A DNA stretch of 64,000 bases from Blepharisma japonicum (taxonomy: Eukaryota; Ciliophora; Heterotrichea; Heterotrichida; Blepharismidae), in contig CATKHK010000063.1 of NCBI GenBank assembly GCA_949751835.1, positions 186,001-250,000 on the forward strand, in the 5' to 3' direction. The position numbers and the translations under genes are program-made. Numbering within the stretch: position 1 is the first letter of the stretch; each line of letters starts with the position of its first letter. Below are positions 31,898 through 44,425 of the stretch, one piece after another. The notes below the pieces were generated by a model. It had not been told where the DNA came from. It saw only the letters and a list, made by a program, of their open reading frames with translations, and searched no databases.

Positions 31898-34639
31898 ATG
31901 TCAAATACCGGATTGACGAAAAAGCTAACCTGAGGTATTCTTGTGCCTTTAGTTGCAGGGATGGTTCTGATTACCATAATAGCATCAGTTCCCTTATATA
32001 TTCAATACCCAACATGAATTGATAATTATATCAATCACATGATCAACGATCAAGGAAATGCTATGCTCAACGTAAGCAGCTTTGTTGGTAAAACTGGGTC
32101 ATCGAATGTTGTACAATATGCAGCAAATTTAATGATAATTGCTAATATACTCATGGAAGAATATTTAGTTCAAGATATTCTATCGGTAAAAAGTGATTTC
32201 AATTATGAGGATAATTATGTAAGCGGGGTAGGCTTTGATGAAGGCAATATGACTGTGCCTGACTGAAGTTCAAAAACAAATATCAGCTACTATGCAGCAA
32301 TGTGGTATCTTGACCCCGAAATCAAAAACTCTTCTCTTTTGCCTCCTGAATCATATAGAAATTTAAAATCTTCAGCTGTATTTGACAGCTTTTTAAGGCC
32401 TATGGCACAGCTTGGAATTGGAACAAGCCCTTATTTTGGAGATGTGTATATAGGCTACGATATAGACGGGCTGTTTTATACAAATCCGACGTACTATAGA
32501 GGCTATTTTTTAAAAGATAATGATACTAACTGCAGCTATAACCTTGGAAGACAACCTCAATTCGACCCAAGATGCCGTCCTTGGTACACTCAAACCAAAG
32601 CCTCTACATCTCCTAATAACCCTAGTATTGTGTTAACAGAGCCTTATCAATCTGTCAGCAATTTCAATTTAGGACAATCAGCATGTACAGGACTATGATA
32701 CGGTAACCAAACTTATATTCTTACAGCTTGTATAGATTATTCTCTAACTTCTGCTGAAAACCATTTACTAGATGTAAGTGTTGGCGGCTCTACATATTCC
32801 TATGCATTAGCAGCTGATGGAAGAGTAATAATTCACCCAAAACTAAACAGAACCTCTAATGTCGTCCCCCCTATAACTGAGCTGGAATTTGGTGACAACC
32901 CAGACCAAGAAGAAGTTAACTATTACAACGAACATATTCTGCCTTATTTTAAACAAGTCAGGACTATAAAGACTTATTACTACAAAAATGGCGAAAAAAT
33001 GATGATCGCTATATCCCCAATCTTAATTAAGCAGGATATTGAAGAGCACCAAACCCACTGAGCTTCAATTGGAATTGTTATGAACCAAAAAGAGATGACA
33101 AAAGATGTGGAAGGGCTTAAAGAAGACTGTAATATATTGCTATATGTGGAGTATGGAATTTTTGGAAGCATTGAGCTGGTTATTGCAGTTCTATGCTATT
33201 ATTTAACTAAAAATATTGCCAGGACCATTGTGGCACCGATAGATAAATTATCAGAAATTTTAGATAAGCTTATTAAGCATGACTTAGGACTAGATATAAT
33301 GGAGCAATATGAGCCAGGCCCTCCAGAAATAAACGCACTATACGAGGTGTTTGACAAACTCAGAGTTGTGCTTAAACTTCATGACCCAAGCCAGTTTAAG
33401 CATGAAACAAATGCTATGATGAATTATGCTCAAGCCCTCAATCTTTTTAGTAAATTCAGAAATAAAAAAGCTATGGAGCTTTGCTATAGAGAGCTTGGAA
33501 ACATTCATTTTAGATCTGAGAGGTATCAAGATGCTGCTTTAAGCTATTATAATTCCTATAGAATAGCTAAGCAGATTGAAGGATTTCCAGAGCAGGAAAT
33601 GGTCAAAAGGAAAACCCAAACTGCCAAAGCAATGATGATAGCAGGAGTTAGAAGAGAAGAAGCCATGGAGATGTTCCATGAAGCCATTGATTTTTACCAA
33701 AATTCATCAAAAGATTCAGTTGACGTCATTTTATGTCTGCTAGAAAAAATTGAAGGACTTTTCGCTATCGGAGAAAACACAGAATTTGTGCTTGATGAAA
33801 CTGAAAAACTGCTTAAGGCTAGGTTTTCAGTAAGCTACCAAGATATTTTACAGCAGAGATACTTGTTTTTTAGAGCTCTGCAGTATGAGACACAAGAAGA
33901 TTACCAAACTGCCTGCAGACTTTATGTGCTGTGTTTAGAAAATTTTATGGAATTCGACCCTATGATAAGAAAAAAATCAATAGAAAGGCTAATAGATATT
34001 TTTGAGATGAAAAATCTGCCTACAAATGATCTTGTGGTGCTGAAAGAAGAAATGGAAAATAAAAGTAAAGATATTGCATTAGTTGTTGATACAAAATTTG
34101 ACGGAAAAGAGTTCCATCATCTTATATTGTGGCTAATAAGCAGTGTTGTTGATACTAAAGATAGACTTTCAATTATAAATTTTGATGAAGAATTCCATAT
34201 ATTGTTTAACTTAACAAAAAAGCCTGCAAAACAAATTGAGTTCCCGACTTTGGATCTAATGAATCAAGGAGGAAAATCAGTTCTTTATGACGGAATCAAT
34301 GCAGGACTTGAACAGCTCTATTCTTTCCGATCAGAAAACACTACATTTTTAGGACAAGAAGATATTCGTCACAAATGGATTATTGCTATTTGTAATAGTG
34401 ATGATGTTGGCAGCCAAATTTCTTTTGCTGAAATTTCTAAAAAAATTAGCGACTCTGGAGCCCGCTTAATTATTTTTTATATAAATTCTGACCCTTCCCC
34501 ACACTCTCAGCTTGAATCTTTGAAGAACTACAGTATTAGAGGAATATTTCTGTCTGCTTATTCACAAACTGAGATAAGGCGTGCATTTCAAAGGATTGCA
34601 GCAATAATTTGTCCATTCAAACTATTTTTGGTTAATTAA
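31898..34639 (+). CDS. Cache-type receptor with TPR and vWA-like cytosolic domains (copy 2)
   Basis: This 913-residue paralogue of the preceding gene has the same layout: TM helix about 13-35, extracellular Cache region (FDPRCRPWYTQTK is the clearest motif), TM helix about 412-438, linker GPPEINALYEVFDKLR, TPR-like helices (ALNLFSKFRNKKAMELCYR; AALSYYNSYRIAKQ) and a vWA-like domain (ALVVDTKF; KSVLYDGINAGLEQL). It uses fewer TGA codons than copy 1. The cytosolic halves are much more alike than the extracellular halves, consistent with divergence in the ligand bound. The frame from 32699 to 33079 has no TAA or TAG. Start ATG 31898 matches the start of copy 1 (MS..... LTKKLTW). Stop TAA. A Rab gene starts 29 bp downstream. 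Confidence 0.78.
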
Positions 34640-34668
34640 TTCTATTTCATAATTACAATAATATTGAA

Positions 34669-35325
34669 ATGGTGAGTACTGAAGGCGAAGTTAATTTTTC
34701 CTTCAAATTAGTTATCCTTGGCGATTCAGGAGTAGGTAAGACCAATCTTCTACAGCGCTTCACCAAAAATATATTTTCCTTAGCCACAAGAAGTTCAATG
34801 GGTTTCAATAATGATTACAAAACTCTAGATATCGAAGGAAAAGCAGTTAGGGCGGAAATATGAGACACGCCTGGACAAGATCGATATAGGGCTATGCTAA
34901 ACCCATTCTACCGCGGAGCAGTCGGCGCACTTCTCGTTTACGATCTCACTAATGCTGAAACCTTCACCAACCTTCAAAAGTGGATGAAGGAAATTAAAAA
35001 CTACGGGGAGTCCATAGAAACTGTTCTTCTAATTGGCAATAAAAGTGACAAAGACGATGAAAGGAACGTGAAGCAATCTGATGCGATGGCTTTTGCACAG
35101 AAAAACGGGATCGCGTATATTGAAACTTCAGCATTGAATGCAAATAATGTGGACAAAGCATTTGAGATTATTTTAACTAATTTAGTTAAAAATAAGACAA
35201 GCAATATCCCAGCTCCTGCTCCGCCAAGGCTAGATGTAGATGGGAAATCGAAGAAGATTGGGAATGAGGATCATAGACATGTAGATGACGCTGTAAGGAA
35301 GACCTGTAGTTGTAGCTTACTATAA
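34669..35325 (+). CDS. Rab11-like small GTPase
   Basis: The 218-residue protein has all G motifs: GDSGVGKT (18-25), WDTPGQ (65-70), NKSD (124-127) and ETSAL. Trp65 is encoded by TGA (34861-34863), a clear proof of the code. The sequence DRYRAMLNPFYRGAVGALLVYDLT is Rab11-like. The effector loop differs from typical Rab11 (MGFNNDYKTL in place of TIGVEF), so effector choice may have changed. The C-terminus CSCSLL offers a CXC pair and a CAAX-like end ending in Leu for geranylgeranylation. Rab11 proteins control recycling endosomes and, in ciliates, contractile vacuole and phagosome traffic; the role here is inferred. Stop TAA. Confidence 0.88.
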
Positions 35326-35631
35326 GATTTTAAGTGTAGAGAGGGTAGGAATATTTATAAACTTTTCAGATAAAACGATTTTGATTTTAAATTATGAAGG
35401 AATGAAATATATTGAGTGTGAGGGAGGAGGAAATGATAAGAAATATAGAAATTTAATGATTATAGATTCGAATAATCATTTTATGAGATTTTACTAGGGA
35501 GTTCTGATAGCAAACTATCAAAATTTAAAATCCTGCAAGTGCATACTTACATTTAAATCATTTTTAGAGTCAGTAATTATTATGGAGTTTTGATTTAAAT
35601 TTTAAAGTTAATTTTTTCAAATTAAATGCTT
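35326..35631. other. Intergenic region, convergent 3' ends
   Basis: About 300 bp between the Rab gene and the end of the kelch array. No gene or clear repeat is seen. Confidence 0.5.
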
Positions 35632-36885
35632 TTATTCAATGTTCCCTTGAATAATAATTATATTTTCAAGCTTTTTCTCTTTTAAATTGAATTTATAATA
35701 AGAATACTCTCATACACTTTCCATTTCAATAAAACTCAAATAGACATTTTCTCTGCATTTAATTCTATATGACTGTGCATGTATTAAAGGAAAATCAATT
35801 TTTCCGATTTTATTTCAAAAAAATTCATTATCAATTTCACTTTCTCAAACATTTTCTCAGCCTTCAATCAAATAAATTCTCGAATTCCCAGCAATTAATA
35901 ATTTATATGAATCTTCTCCACTCTTCATTTTAATTTCAGTAAAACTATCTAAATTTACATCATATTCAAAAATATTTTCTTCATTGCTAAGTCCTGCTAG
36001 CAAAATTCTTTGTTTAAAAGGTACTACTGAGCAGTTCATAGAATTTTCTGGGATTGAAAGCAAAGTTTCTCATCTATTTTTTGTCAAATCAAATCTTTGA
36101 ACAATTTTTGAAAAAGATAAATCAATTTCTACTCCTCCAAAAATATAAACACTTTGCTGGAAATATAAAATTCCTGCTTGAGAAATGTTTTTTCCAGATG
36201 GAAGAGTTTTCTTAATTGTATAAGAGTTTAAATCAATTATGAGTGTTATACCAGTAATAGGATTGTCTTTTCCATAGCAGAAAAGCTCATTGTTTGGAAG
36301 CCGGACTATGCAAGAAGCTGCAGTCAGCGCATTATAATCTTCAATATTGATTTTAGAATACTGAAAGTTTTTAATATCATAAAGTGATAGTTCAGTTTTA
36401 TTTTTAAGCTCAAGATTCTTGTTGATTAAATAAAGAGTCCTGCTGTCTTCATAGATATATGGAGAAAAATCATTTTGCACTAGGTTTACAATTTCAGAAT
36501 GAAGTGTTTTGGAGAGGCATTGATAAGCATAGATATAAGCTAAATAAAATTGCTTAATTATATCATTATTGCGCAATAAAAATCCTAATTTTTTGTTATT
36601 TTGATAATTATCAACTATATCTTCAAACTCAGTTTTTAATTTTTCTTTAATTGTTTCTAATTCTTCTATTTTAGAAGAATTGTCCTCGTAGAATTGAATT
36701 TTAAAGAACTCGATGGGCTTTTGTTTTAAGCGGCTTAATGTATTATTCCATAATGATATATGATTCATTTTCGTATTAAAGGCTTCAATCTCAGCTGATA
36801 GAAGTTCAATATAAGAAAAATTAAATTTAGACTCAAATTCTGTGCAATCTTTTTCGATATCTTGCATTTTATAGCCTGCTTCCAT
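35632..36885 (-). CDS. Coiled-coil + kelch array member KA
   Basis: From ATG 36885 to TAA 35632-35634, 417 residues, with TGA-Trp codons at 36070-36072, 35857-35859, 35845-35847, 35815-35817 and 35710-35712. The layout shared by the array is: a helical N-terminus (about 1-130) with the family signature QFYEDN..KIEELE; the transition FSPYIYEDSRTLY; then kelch-like blades (IVRLPNNELFCYG, GILYFQQSVYIFGG, AVPFKQRILLAGL, LIAGNSRIYLIEG) and an end block with WESEIDNEFFWNKIGKID and YYKFNLKEKKLE. A six-blade propeller for protein binding is likely. KA is one of the more divergent members; it has an intact C-terminal block. Confidence 0.8.
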
Positions 36886-36988
36886 TATTTTTATAAAATT
36901 AGCATATATTTATTAATTTTGATATATATTTTCTAAGAACAATTATCATAATAATATTTAATTTCTTCTAAAACAATGAAGAATATTT

Positions 36989-38273
36989 TTAAATTAAATA
37001 CTTTAAAGCTGGGATATCATTGGATTCTTTAAAATCCAAATTAAATTCAAATAAAGAAAATTTGCTAGAATAGAATTTATCTTCGAAAACTCCAAAATAA
37101 GCTTTTCTCCTTCTTATAATTCTATAAGGCTGGGAGCGAAATAAATCTATTTTAAAGTTGGCAATTTTATTGATTACCATATTTGCATTCCCATATATTT
37201 CCGGATGCTAATAAATAAACTCTTGAATTTCCTGTAATTAATAATTTTTCTTTTCTTTCTATATTGCCTAAACTAATGTCATATTCATAAATATATTCAT
37301 TAAGATCACGACCTGAAATTAAAATTTTATGTTTGTATGGCACCATAGAGCAGTTTTCCAGTATTTCTGAGAGAGTAGCTAATGAATTTCATTTATTTGA
37401 GATTAAATCAAATCTTTGATTAGTAATTTTTGTATTACTCATAGATATAGAAGAAATTATACCCATCCTTGTGCTTATACTCTGAGTAATATAGGGCGCT
37501 GCTCCTCCAAAAATAAAAATGCTCTGCTGGTAGTATAATACTCCTGCATTATAAGGATAACGTATGGATTGTAAAATTCGTTTTAATTTAAATGAATCTA
37601 AATCAACAATGCAAGCATGACAACTTTCATTATGAAAATTCTTTCCAATAATAAAAAGTTCATTGTTAGGGATTTGAATTGCGAATACTTCTCTTCTATC
37701 TATTTTCTCACAAAAATCAACATTAATTTCTACTTTTTGAGAGTTTTCTATATTATATTGAATAAGATGAGGCGGTTCTATTACATAATTGACAGAATAA
37801 AGAAGTTTAGAATCATCATAAGGGTATGGCGAAAAAGACTTAGAAATCAAATCTGCTATTTTTGATCTAAGTTCTCCATAATAATCATTATATATGCTAG
37901 CATAGCTTGAATAAGCAGTTTTTACTTCATCATCCGTTTGTATTAAACTTATAAATTTTTGATCTTCTAAATAAGTCGTTTTCATAATTTTAAACTCAGT
38001 TTTTAATTCTTCTTTAATTTTTTCTAATTCCTTTATTTTTATATCGTTATCCTCATAAAATTGAATCTTCAATGATTCAATTGTCTTTTGGCATAGATCT
38101 GCTAATGAAGTCTCTGATGATCGAATATAAGCAATTTTTGTTTGAAAGGATTTGATCAACTCTGATTTAAGCTGAGCATAAGAGCAATTAAATTTACTCT
38201 CAAATTCTCATTGAATAGCTTCCAGCTCAAGGTTATTAGTTCAATTACTCTCAAAATCCTGAAGAATTGACAT
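36989..38273 (-). CDS. Coiled-coil + kelch array member KB, frameshifted C-terminus
   Basis: ATG 38273 to TAA 37167-37169 encodes 368 residues of the array layout (QFYEDNDIKIKELEKIKEEL; FSPYPYDDSKLLYS; QIPNNELFIIG; GVLYYQQSIFIFGG; LITGNSRVYLL). TGA is Trp at 37389-37391 and within the first 30 codons. Right after WECKYGN, the point where relatives read NEYIWNKIGKID, about a dozen bases are missing and the frame shifts, so the last block (IDLFRSQPYRII...YFGVFED...) continues in another frame at 36989-37166. KB may be making a protein about 55 residues short of its relatives, or may be at an early stage of decay. All other conserved positions are intact. Confidence 0.65.
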
Positions 38274-38673
38274 ATTTATAAGAGAGCGGTGAAGAAATTA
38301 ATTTTGGATAGCTGATTAATTAAAGTCAGACCCTAATTTAAGTATACTCATAATTGAATTAATTTCGTTTTTTATATTAATAAATAAAGTTTTAGAATAG
38401 CATAGTATTCAGCCCCTAAGTCATCTAATATTTTTTCTTAACTTAATAATCATATATCTATACCAATTAAGTTATCATATTAGCACTTAAGGGCAGGCTC
38501 AGGTCTAGTGTGAATCTTTTTCGATAAATTTTATTGAAATTTTTTATAGCGCATATCTTCCCAAATATCAAAGTTTAATATATGCAACTCATGATAGGGA
38601 GCTATAAAGCTAATTTTAAGCATAATTGAAATTAATATACAATTAAATCTGATTCTCAGCAAATAAAGAATTA

Positions 38674-39966
38674 TTAATCATACTCATAATCGAAAGCTAA
38701 TTCAACTATTGGGCCTTCGAATTTTTGGATATCCTTTAATTCTTTTTCTTCCAGATTGAACTCGTAATATAAAAACTTGCTTGGTTTGGAATAGATGTCA
38801 TAAACTCCTAAGTATACTTTTTTATCACATATAAGTCTATATGACTGAGCAGTAAATAAGCTGCCATCAAATTTTCCAATATTTTTCCAAACGTATTCAT
38901 TATCATATTCGCTTTCTCATAAGCATATCCAAGACTCGATTAAATAGACTCTTGAATTTCCTGCAATTAAGAGCTTTTCTGTGGGTCCAGTATAAAATTC
39001 AAATTCGGTAAAGCTGCCAAGATTTATATCATATTCACATATATGCTCAAACTCAAGCGCTGAAAGTATAATCCTCTGCTTAAAAGGAACTGCTGAACTC
39101 GATGTACAAAGTTGACTTGGTAAAGGGGGTAATCGGGTCCATTTATTTTTGATTAAATCAAATTTTCGATTAAAACTTTCTTCTTCTATAAAATGGGGGA
39201 GGCCAAAATTTACACTAATCTTAGGAGGTCCCATTCCACCAAACATATAAACATTTTGCTGATAATAAAATATTCCTGATCTGTGAAGATAGGTAGTAGA
39301 TGGTAAAATTCGTTTTATTTCATATGAATTTAAATCAATTATGCAAGCATAACCAACATCTTCATCCTTATTTCCAATGCAAAACAACTCGTTGTTGGGG
39401 AGTTGAACTACGCTGACTTCATCACCAGTAAGTTTTTCATGTAGATCAATATTGATTTTGTTTTGTTGAGACTTTTCAATGTCATAAATAGCAAGTTCAG
39501 TTTTATTCATTTGACTACTCATAGAATAAAGAAATTTTGAGTCTTGATAGATATATGGAGAAAAAGACTCAGAAATTAGGGCTTCTATTGTCTCTTTAAT
39601 TATGATAGAAAAATTAGCATACACTTCAACATATCGTAAATAAGCATTCAGAACTTCATTATTTTTTTCTAATAAATTAACGAAGACTTGATCATTTTGA
39701 TAAGAAGAACTTATAATTATAAATTCAGTTTCCATTTCTCCCTTAATTTTCTCTAATTTCTCTATTATTGGATTTTTATCCTCATAAAATTGAAGTTTGA
39801 TACCATTTTGAGTTTTTTTGTTTAATTCATTTAATGCAACCTCAATTGATAAGATGTGATCAATTTGATTTGTTAATGATTCTATTGGGCTTATTTCCAG
39901 CTCGATATTTTTTGTTATAATATCTGAATGAACAGTTTGGTTATTGCTTGAGTCAAGGCTTTCCAT
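38674..39966 (-). CDS. Coiled-coil + kelch array member KC
   Basis: ATG 39966 to TAA 38674-38676, 430 residues, with TGA as Trp at 38917-38919. I chose ATG 39966 (MESLDSSNNQT) because it aligns with the starts of KD, KE and KF. KC, KD, KE and KF are the closely similar core of the array: LQFYEDKNPIIEKLEKIKGE, FSPYIYQDSKFLYSMSSQMN, VSVVQLPNNELFCIGN, GYACIIDLNSYEIKRILPS, GIFYYQQNVYMFGG, RKFDLIKNKWTRLPPLPSQL, and a complete end block (WESEYDNEYVWKNIGKFDGS ... FEGPIVELAFDYEYD). The N-terminal coiled coil would allow dimerisation and the propeller partner binding. The gene appears whole. Confidence 0.82.
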
Positions 39967-40644
39967 TATATTATGCAATAAATCAGAAATTAATTCATTT
40001 TTGTATTTTTAGATTTTTAGAAATTAAAATTCTTAAAATATAGATACTTTAATAATTGACTCGTTTACTTGTCAAAATGTTTCCATTTGTCAACTCTTCT
40101 ATCAAATCTACTTTTAATTCACCATTTTGGGCCGAAGCCATTTTGCTGCGAAATTCCACTTTTCAGGGAGTGTGTGAGAAAAACTGTTTTAATTGTAAAA
40201 TTACTCCTAAGCTTTATTTTGCAGAGTTTAATGCAAATTATTAAAATTATTTTTACATTTATTTAAAAATCAATTAAATAAAATTATATTAAACTAGCTT
40301 AAAGCCAATTTTATTATTTATATATGTAGTCTCTGATAATTAAATATGCTCGAGTCTTTTTTAAATATTTAATTCCTTTAACAAAAATTCGATTTAAGAG
40401 AAATCATATTTAGATAATTTCTAGGATAGTCTATATATTGCATATATCTATTATGATTGAAATTTACATATTTACCACAGAAAAGCTAATTAAAATGAAA
40501 TTACTATTATTTTATGTAAAAAAGACAAACATAATCTCTCTTAATTACTTGATTAAATTCAGATACTTATTAAATATATCCATTATTAAAATTAATTCTT
40601 AACAAAATCAAAAATTATTAATAAGTCAAAATGTAATTGAACTT
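39967..40644. other. Spacer between KC and KD
   Basis: About 680 bp. The part next to KC has the upstream block conserved in the array. A small ORF at 40077-40244 (55 codons, several Cys: CEKNCFNCK) is less AT-rich than its surroundings and might be a gene fragment; I do not call it a gene. Confidence 0.4.
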
Positions 40645-41925
40645 TTAGGCCTTTAAATTTTTGACTTCCTTAAATTCTTTTTCTTTCAAATTGAACTCAT
40701 AATATAAAAATTTGTGTGGATGGGAATAGATTTCATAAACCCTCAAATATATCTTTTTCTTACTTATAATTCTATATGGATGAGCACGAAATAATCTTCC
40801 ATCAAATTTTCCAATATTTTTCCAAATATATTCATTATCATATTCGCTTTCTCATAAGCATTTCAAAGACTCGATTAAATAAATTCTTGAGTTTCCTGCA
40901 ATTAAGAGCTTTTCTGTGTGTTCAGTATTAAATTCAAATTCAGTAAAGCTTTCAAGATTTATATCATATTCGCATATATGCTCAAACTCAAACGCTGAAA
41001 GTATAATTTTTTGCTTAAAAGGCACTGCTGAAATCGATGTACAAAATCGAGTTGGCAAAGTGGGCAATCGGGTCCATTTATTTTTGATTAAATCAAATTT
41101 TCGTTCAAAAATTGTTTTTTTACTCAAATTTGGGAAAGGCCAATTATGGATGATTGGATTAAACTTATCAGGCTTCCTTCCACCAAATATATAAATATTT
41201 TGCTGATGATAAAATATTCCTGATTTGTGGAGATAGGTAGTAGATGGTAAAATTCGTTTTATTTCATATGAATTTAAATCAATTATGCAAGCATAGCCAA
41301 CATCTTTATCTTTATTTCCAATACAAAATAGCTCGCTGTTGGGGAGTTGAACTATACTGACTTCATCATTAGTTAATTTTTCATGTAAATCAATATTTAT
41401 TTTTGATTGTTGAGAGTTTTCTATGTCATACACAATAAGCTCAGTTTTATTCATTTGACTACTTATAGAATAAAGGAATTTTGAATCTTGATAGATATAT
41501 GGAGAAAAAGCCTTAGATTTTAAAGCTTGTATTGTCTCTCTAATTCTGTTAGAAAAATTACCATACACTTCAATATATTTAAAATAAGTATTCTTAACTT
41601 CATTACCTTTTTCTAATAAATTTGTGAATTCTCGATGATTTTTATAGAAAGAACTTATATTTTTGAATTCAGTTTCCGCTTCTTCTTTAATTTTTTCTAA
41701 TTTCTCTATTATTGGATTATTATCCTCATAAAATTGAAGATTGATAGAGTTTTGGATTGTTTTGCTTACTTCTTTAAATGCAGCCTCAATTGATAAGATG
41801 CGATCAGTTTGATTTTTTAATAATTCTATTGCGTTTCGTTCTAGCTTTATATTTTTTGTTATAATATCTGAATGAATAGCTTGGTCATTACTTCGTTTTC
41901 TTTTAACTATCCCAAGGTTTCCCAT
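40645..41925 (-). CDS. Coiled-coil + kelch array member KD, frayed extreme C-terminus
   Basis: ATG 41925 to TAA 40645-40647, 426 residues; TGA is Trp at 40852-40854. The core sequence follows KC/KE/KF (LQFYEDNNPIIEKLEKIKEE; FSPYIYQDSKFLYSISSQ; GIFYHQQNIYIFGG), but it has an extra loop before the FERKFDLIKNKW blade (KFNPIIHNWPFPNLS). The end reads KEFKEVKNLKA then stop, where its relatives read about 15 residues more (KFEGP...YEYD); the DNA past the stop still resembles the lost part in a shifted frame. Loss of these few residues may be harmless. Note MGNLG at the start: Gly2 might be myristoylated, unlike the ME starts of the relatives. Confidence 0.75.
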
Positions 41926-43074
41926 TATAAAATAGAATGCAATAAAATCTGAAATTAATTAATTTTTGTACTTTTAGTACTCTAGAAATTAAGAAATTCT
42001 TAGCTCATAAAAAATTCCAATTTATTTTGTAAATTACCTCATTTATATTCTCAGAAGCATGTAGCATTAAGCATAGATATCACATAAGTGCAATGTATAA
42101 AAGTAGAAAATAAAAACAACTCACTAACTAACTAACTGAGGAAAAGAGTCAGAAATTATAGCTTCTATTGCTGCTTATAATTTAAGTATGAAATTTTTGA
42201 GAAAGAATACTAGCTCTCTTTTGACATAATTTGAAAGAATGAGGTTTGGCTTTGTCCCAAGAATTTAGTAAGGATTTAAGTGTTAAAGAATACATAAAAT
42301 TATAGATGGTCTAAGATAATACTTTTCACTGTAGGTTTCTTTATCTTCCGTTTGAATTGCTATTGGGGCCTTTGATGAACTTTCTGTTGGGGCTTATGTT
42401 GAGCTTTCTGTTTGAATATCTATGGAATTTCTCTTAGGGTTTTATCGGGATTTCTATTGGAGTTTCTGTCGCAATTTCTGTGGATAATGTTTGAGTTTCT
42501 GATAAGGTCTCGGCTAAAATATTTGTTTAGGTTTCTTTCTGAAATTTGATGGAGATTGGTTGTGATATTTGTTGGCTACTTAGTCAAAGATCCTTCTTTG
42601 ATCATAGGAATCATGCATTATTTTAAATTTTTTTTCAATTATTATTGGTTTTAATAATTATATAAAAAAATAGTACAATAAAGACAGTAAAAGTCTATTA
42701 AATCTTTAATATCTGGAAGAAAAGCCCTTTTTTTATTGAATTAGTTCATAGAGGAAGTTCTTTTCATAGTGCTCACTTCATGATATATAGGAATCTGTAA
42801 AGCTGTTACTTTTCGATAACTTGTGGCTTGATCTTCTGGGAGTATATTTTACCAATTAAAAAATTTAGTTAGTGAAAATAGTCTTAGTCTGTCGAGATAG
42901 AAAATTATGTATTATGATAAAAACTCATTGTTTTTTTAAGAGAAATTCTATGTAAATATAAGCTATTCTATATAACAAAGACAAGAATACTTTCTCATTA
43001 ATAATAACTGATTAAAACAGATATCACTTACATATATATCTTAATTTAATCCAATTCTAGCAAATAAAGAGCTA
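41926..43074. other. Spacer between KD and KE with decayed repeat-coding sequence
   Basis: About 1.15 kb. 41926-41965 is the conserved upstream block of KD. From about 42106 onward it is the left part of a 2.6-kb duplication, with its counterpart at about 44730-45665. Between 42340 and 42540 (minus strand) it carries a short-period repeat rich in ACAGAAACT-like units, a decayed Thr/Ser/Glu-rich coding sequence. Confidence 0.55.
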
Positions 43075-44382
43075 TTAATCATAAGTATAAAAGTATGATA
43101 ATTCGGCGCTTGGACCTTCAAAATTTTGGATTTTCTTTAATTCTTTTTCTTCCAAGTTGAACTCGTAATATAAAAACTGGCTTGGATGAGAATAGACGTC
43201 ATAAGTTCCCAAGTATATTTTTTTATCACTTATAAGTCTATATGGCTGAGCAGTAAATAAGCTTCCATCAAATTTTCCAATGTTTTTCCAAATGTATTCA
43301 TTATCATATTCGCTTTCTCATATACATATCCAAGACTCAATTAAATAAACTCTTGAATTTCCTGCAATTAAAAGCTTTTCTGTGGGTCCAGCATTAAATT
43401 TAAATACTGTAAAGCTTTCAAGATTTATATCATATTCACATAGATGCTCAAACTCAAGAGCTGAAAGTATAATTCTCTGCTTAAAAGGAACTGCTGAACT
43501 CGATGTACAAAGTTGACTTGGTAAAGGGGGTAATTGGGTCCATTTATTTTTGATTAAATCAAATTTTTGATTAAAAGTTTCTTCTTTAATAAAAAAAGAG
43601 CGAGCAAAACGTGGATTAATCTTAAGAGGTCCCAGTCCACCAAACATATAAACATTTTGCTGATAATAAAATATTCCTGATCTGTGAAGATAGGTAGTAA
43701 ATGGTAAAATTCGTTTTATTTCATATGAATTTAAATCAATTATGCAAGCATAGCCAACATCTTTATCCTGATTTCCAATGCAAAACAACTCGTTGTTGGG
43801 GAGTTGGACTACACTGACTTCATCACCAGTAAGTATTTCATATAAATCAATATTGATTTTGTTTTGTTGGGACTTTTCAATGTCATACACAACAAGTTCA
43901 GTTTTATTCATTTGACTACTCATAGAATAAAGGAATTTTGAGTCTTGATAGATGTATGGAGAAAAAGACTCAGAAATCAGACCTTCTATTGTCCCTCTAA
44001 TTCTGTTAGAAAAATTAGCATACACTTCAACATATCGTAAATAAGCATTCATAAATTCATTATCTTTTTCTAATAAGCTTATGAATACTTCATCATTTTG
44101 ATAGGAGGAGCTTATATTTTTAAATTCAGCTTCCATCTCTTCTTTAAATTTTTCTAATTTCTCTATTTTTTGATTTTTATCCTCATAAAACTGAAGATTG
44201 ATCAAATTTTGGGGTTTTTTGTTTACTACATTTAATGCAGCCTCAATTGATAAGATGTGATCAGTTTGATTTTTTAATGATTCTATTGGGTTTATTTCCT
44301 GCTTGATATTCGTCGTTGTAATATCTGAATGAATAGTTCGCTCGTTGCTTCTCTTTCTTTTAGCTGTATTAATGTTTTCCAT
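43075..44382 (-). CDS. Coiled-coil + kelch array member KE
   Basis: ATG 44382 to TAA 43075-43077, 435 residues, Trp from TGA at 43318-43320 among others. The start reads MENINTAKRKRSNERT, a short basic patch (KRKRS) that KF and KD share and that could be a nuclear localisation signal. The rest follows the core layout: coiled coil with LQFYEDKNQKIEKLEKFKEE, FSPYIYQDSKFLYSMSSQMN, kelch blades to FEHLCEYDINLESF and the end block. KE and KF are the most similar pair in the array and lie in the two units of the 2.6-kb duplication, so their split is recent. KE appears whole. Confidence 0.83.
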
Positions 44383-44425
44383 TATAAAATAGAATGTAAT
44401 AAAATCTGAAATTAATTCATTTTTT
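44383..44425 (-). promoter_or_regulatory. Upstream block conserved in the kelch array (KE; also KC, KD, KF)
   Basis: Directly before the ATG of KE, KF (46980-47022), KD (41926-41965) and, less well, KC (39967-40005) the minus strand has TTAATTTCAGATTTTATT followed by CATTCTATTTTATA. Being upstream of four genes and ending at the start codon, it is likely a shared 5' leader or core promoter. For KE and KF it lies within the duplicated unit; KD and KC lie outside it. Confidence 0.5.

Noticed and set aside
40056-40266. Small ORFs in two frames between KC and KD
   Set aside because: Short, overlapping and without homologue in the other spacers; noted only as a possible gene fragment.
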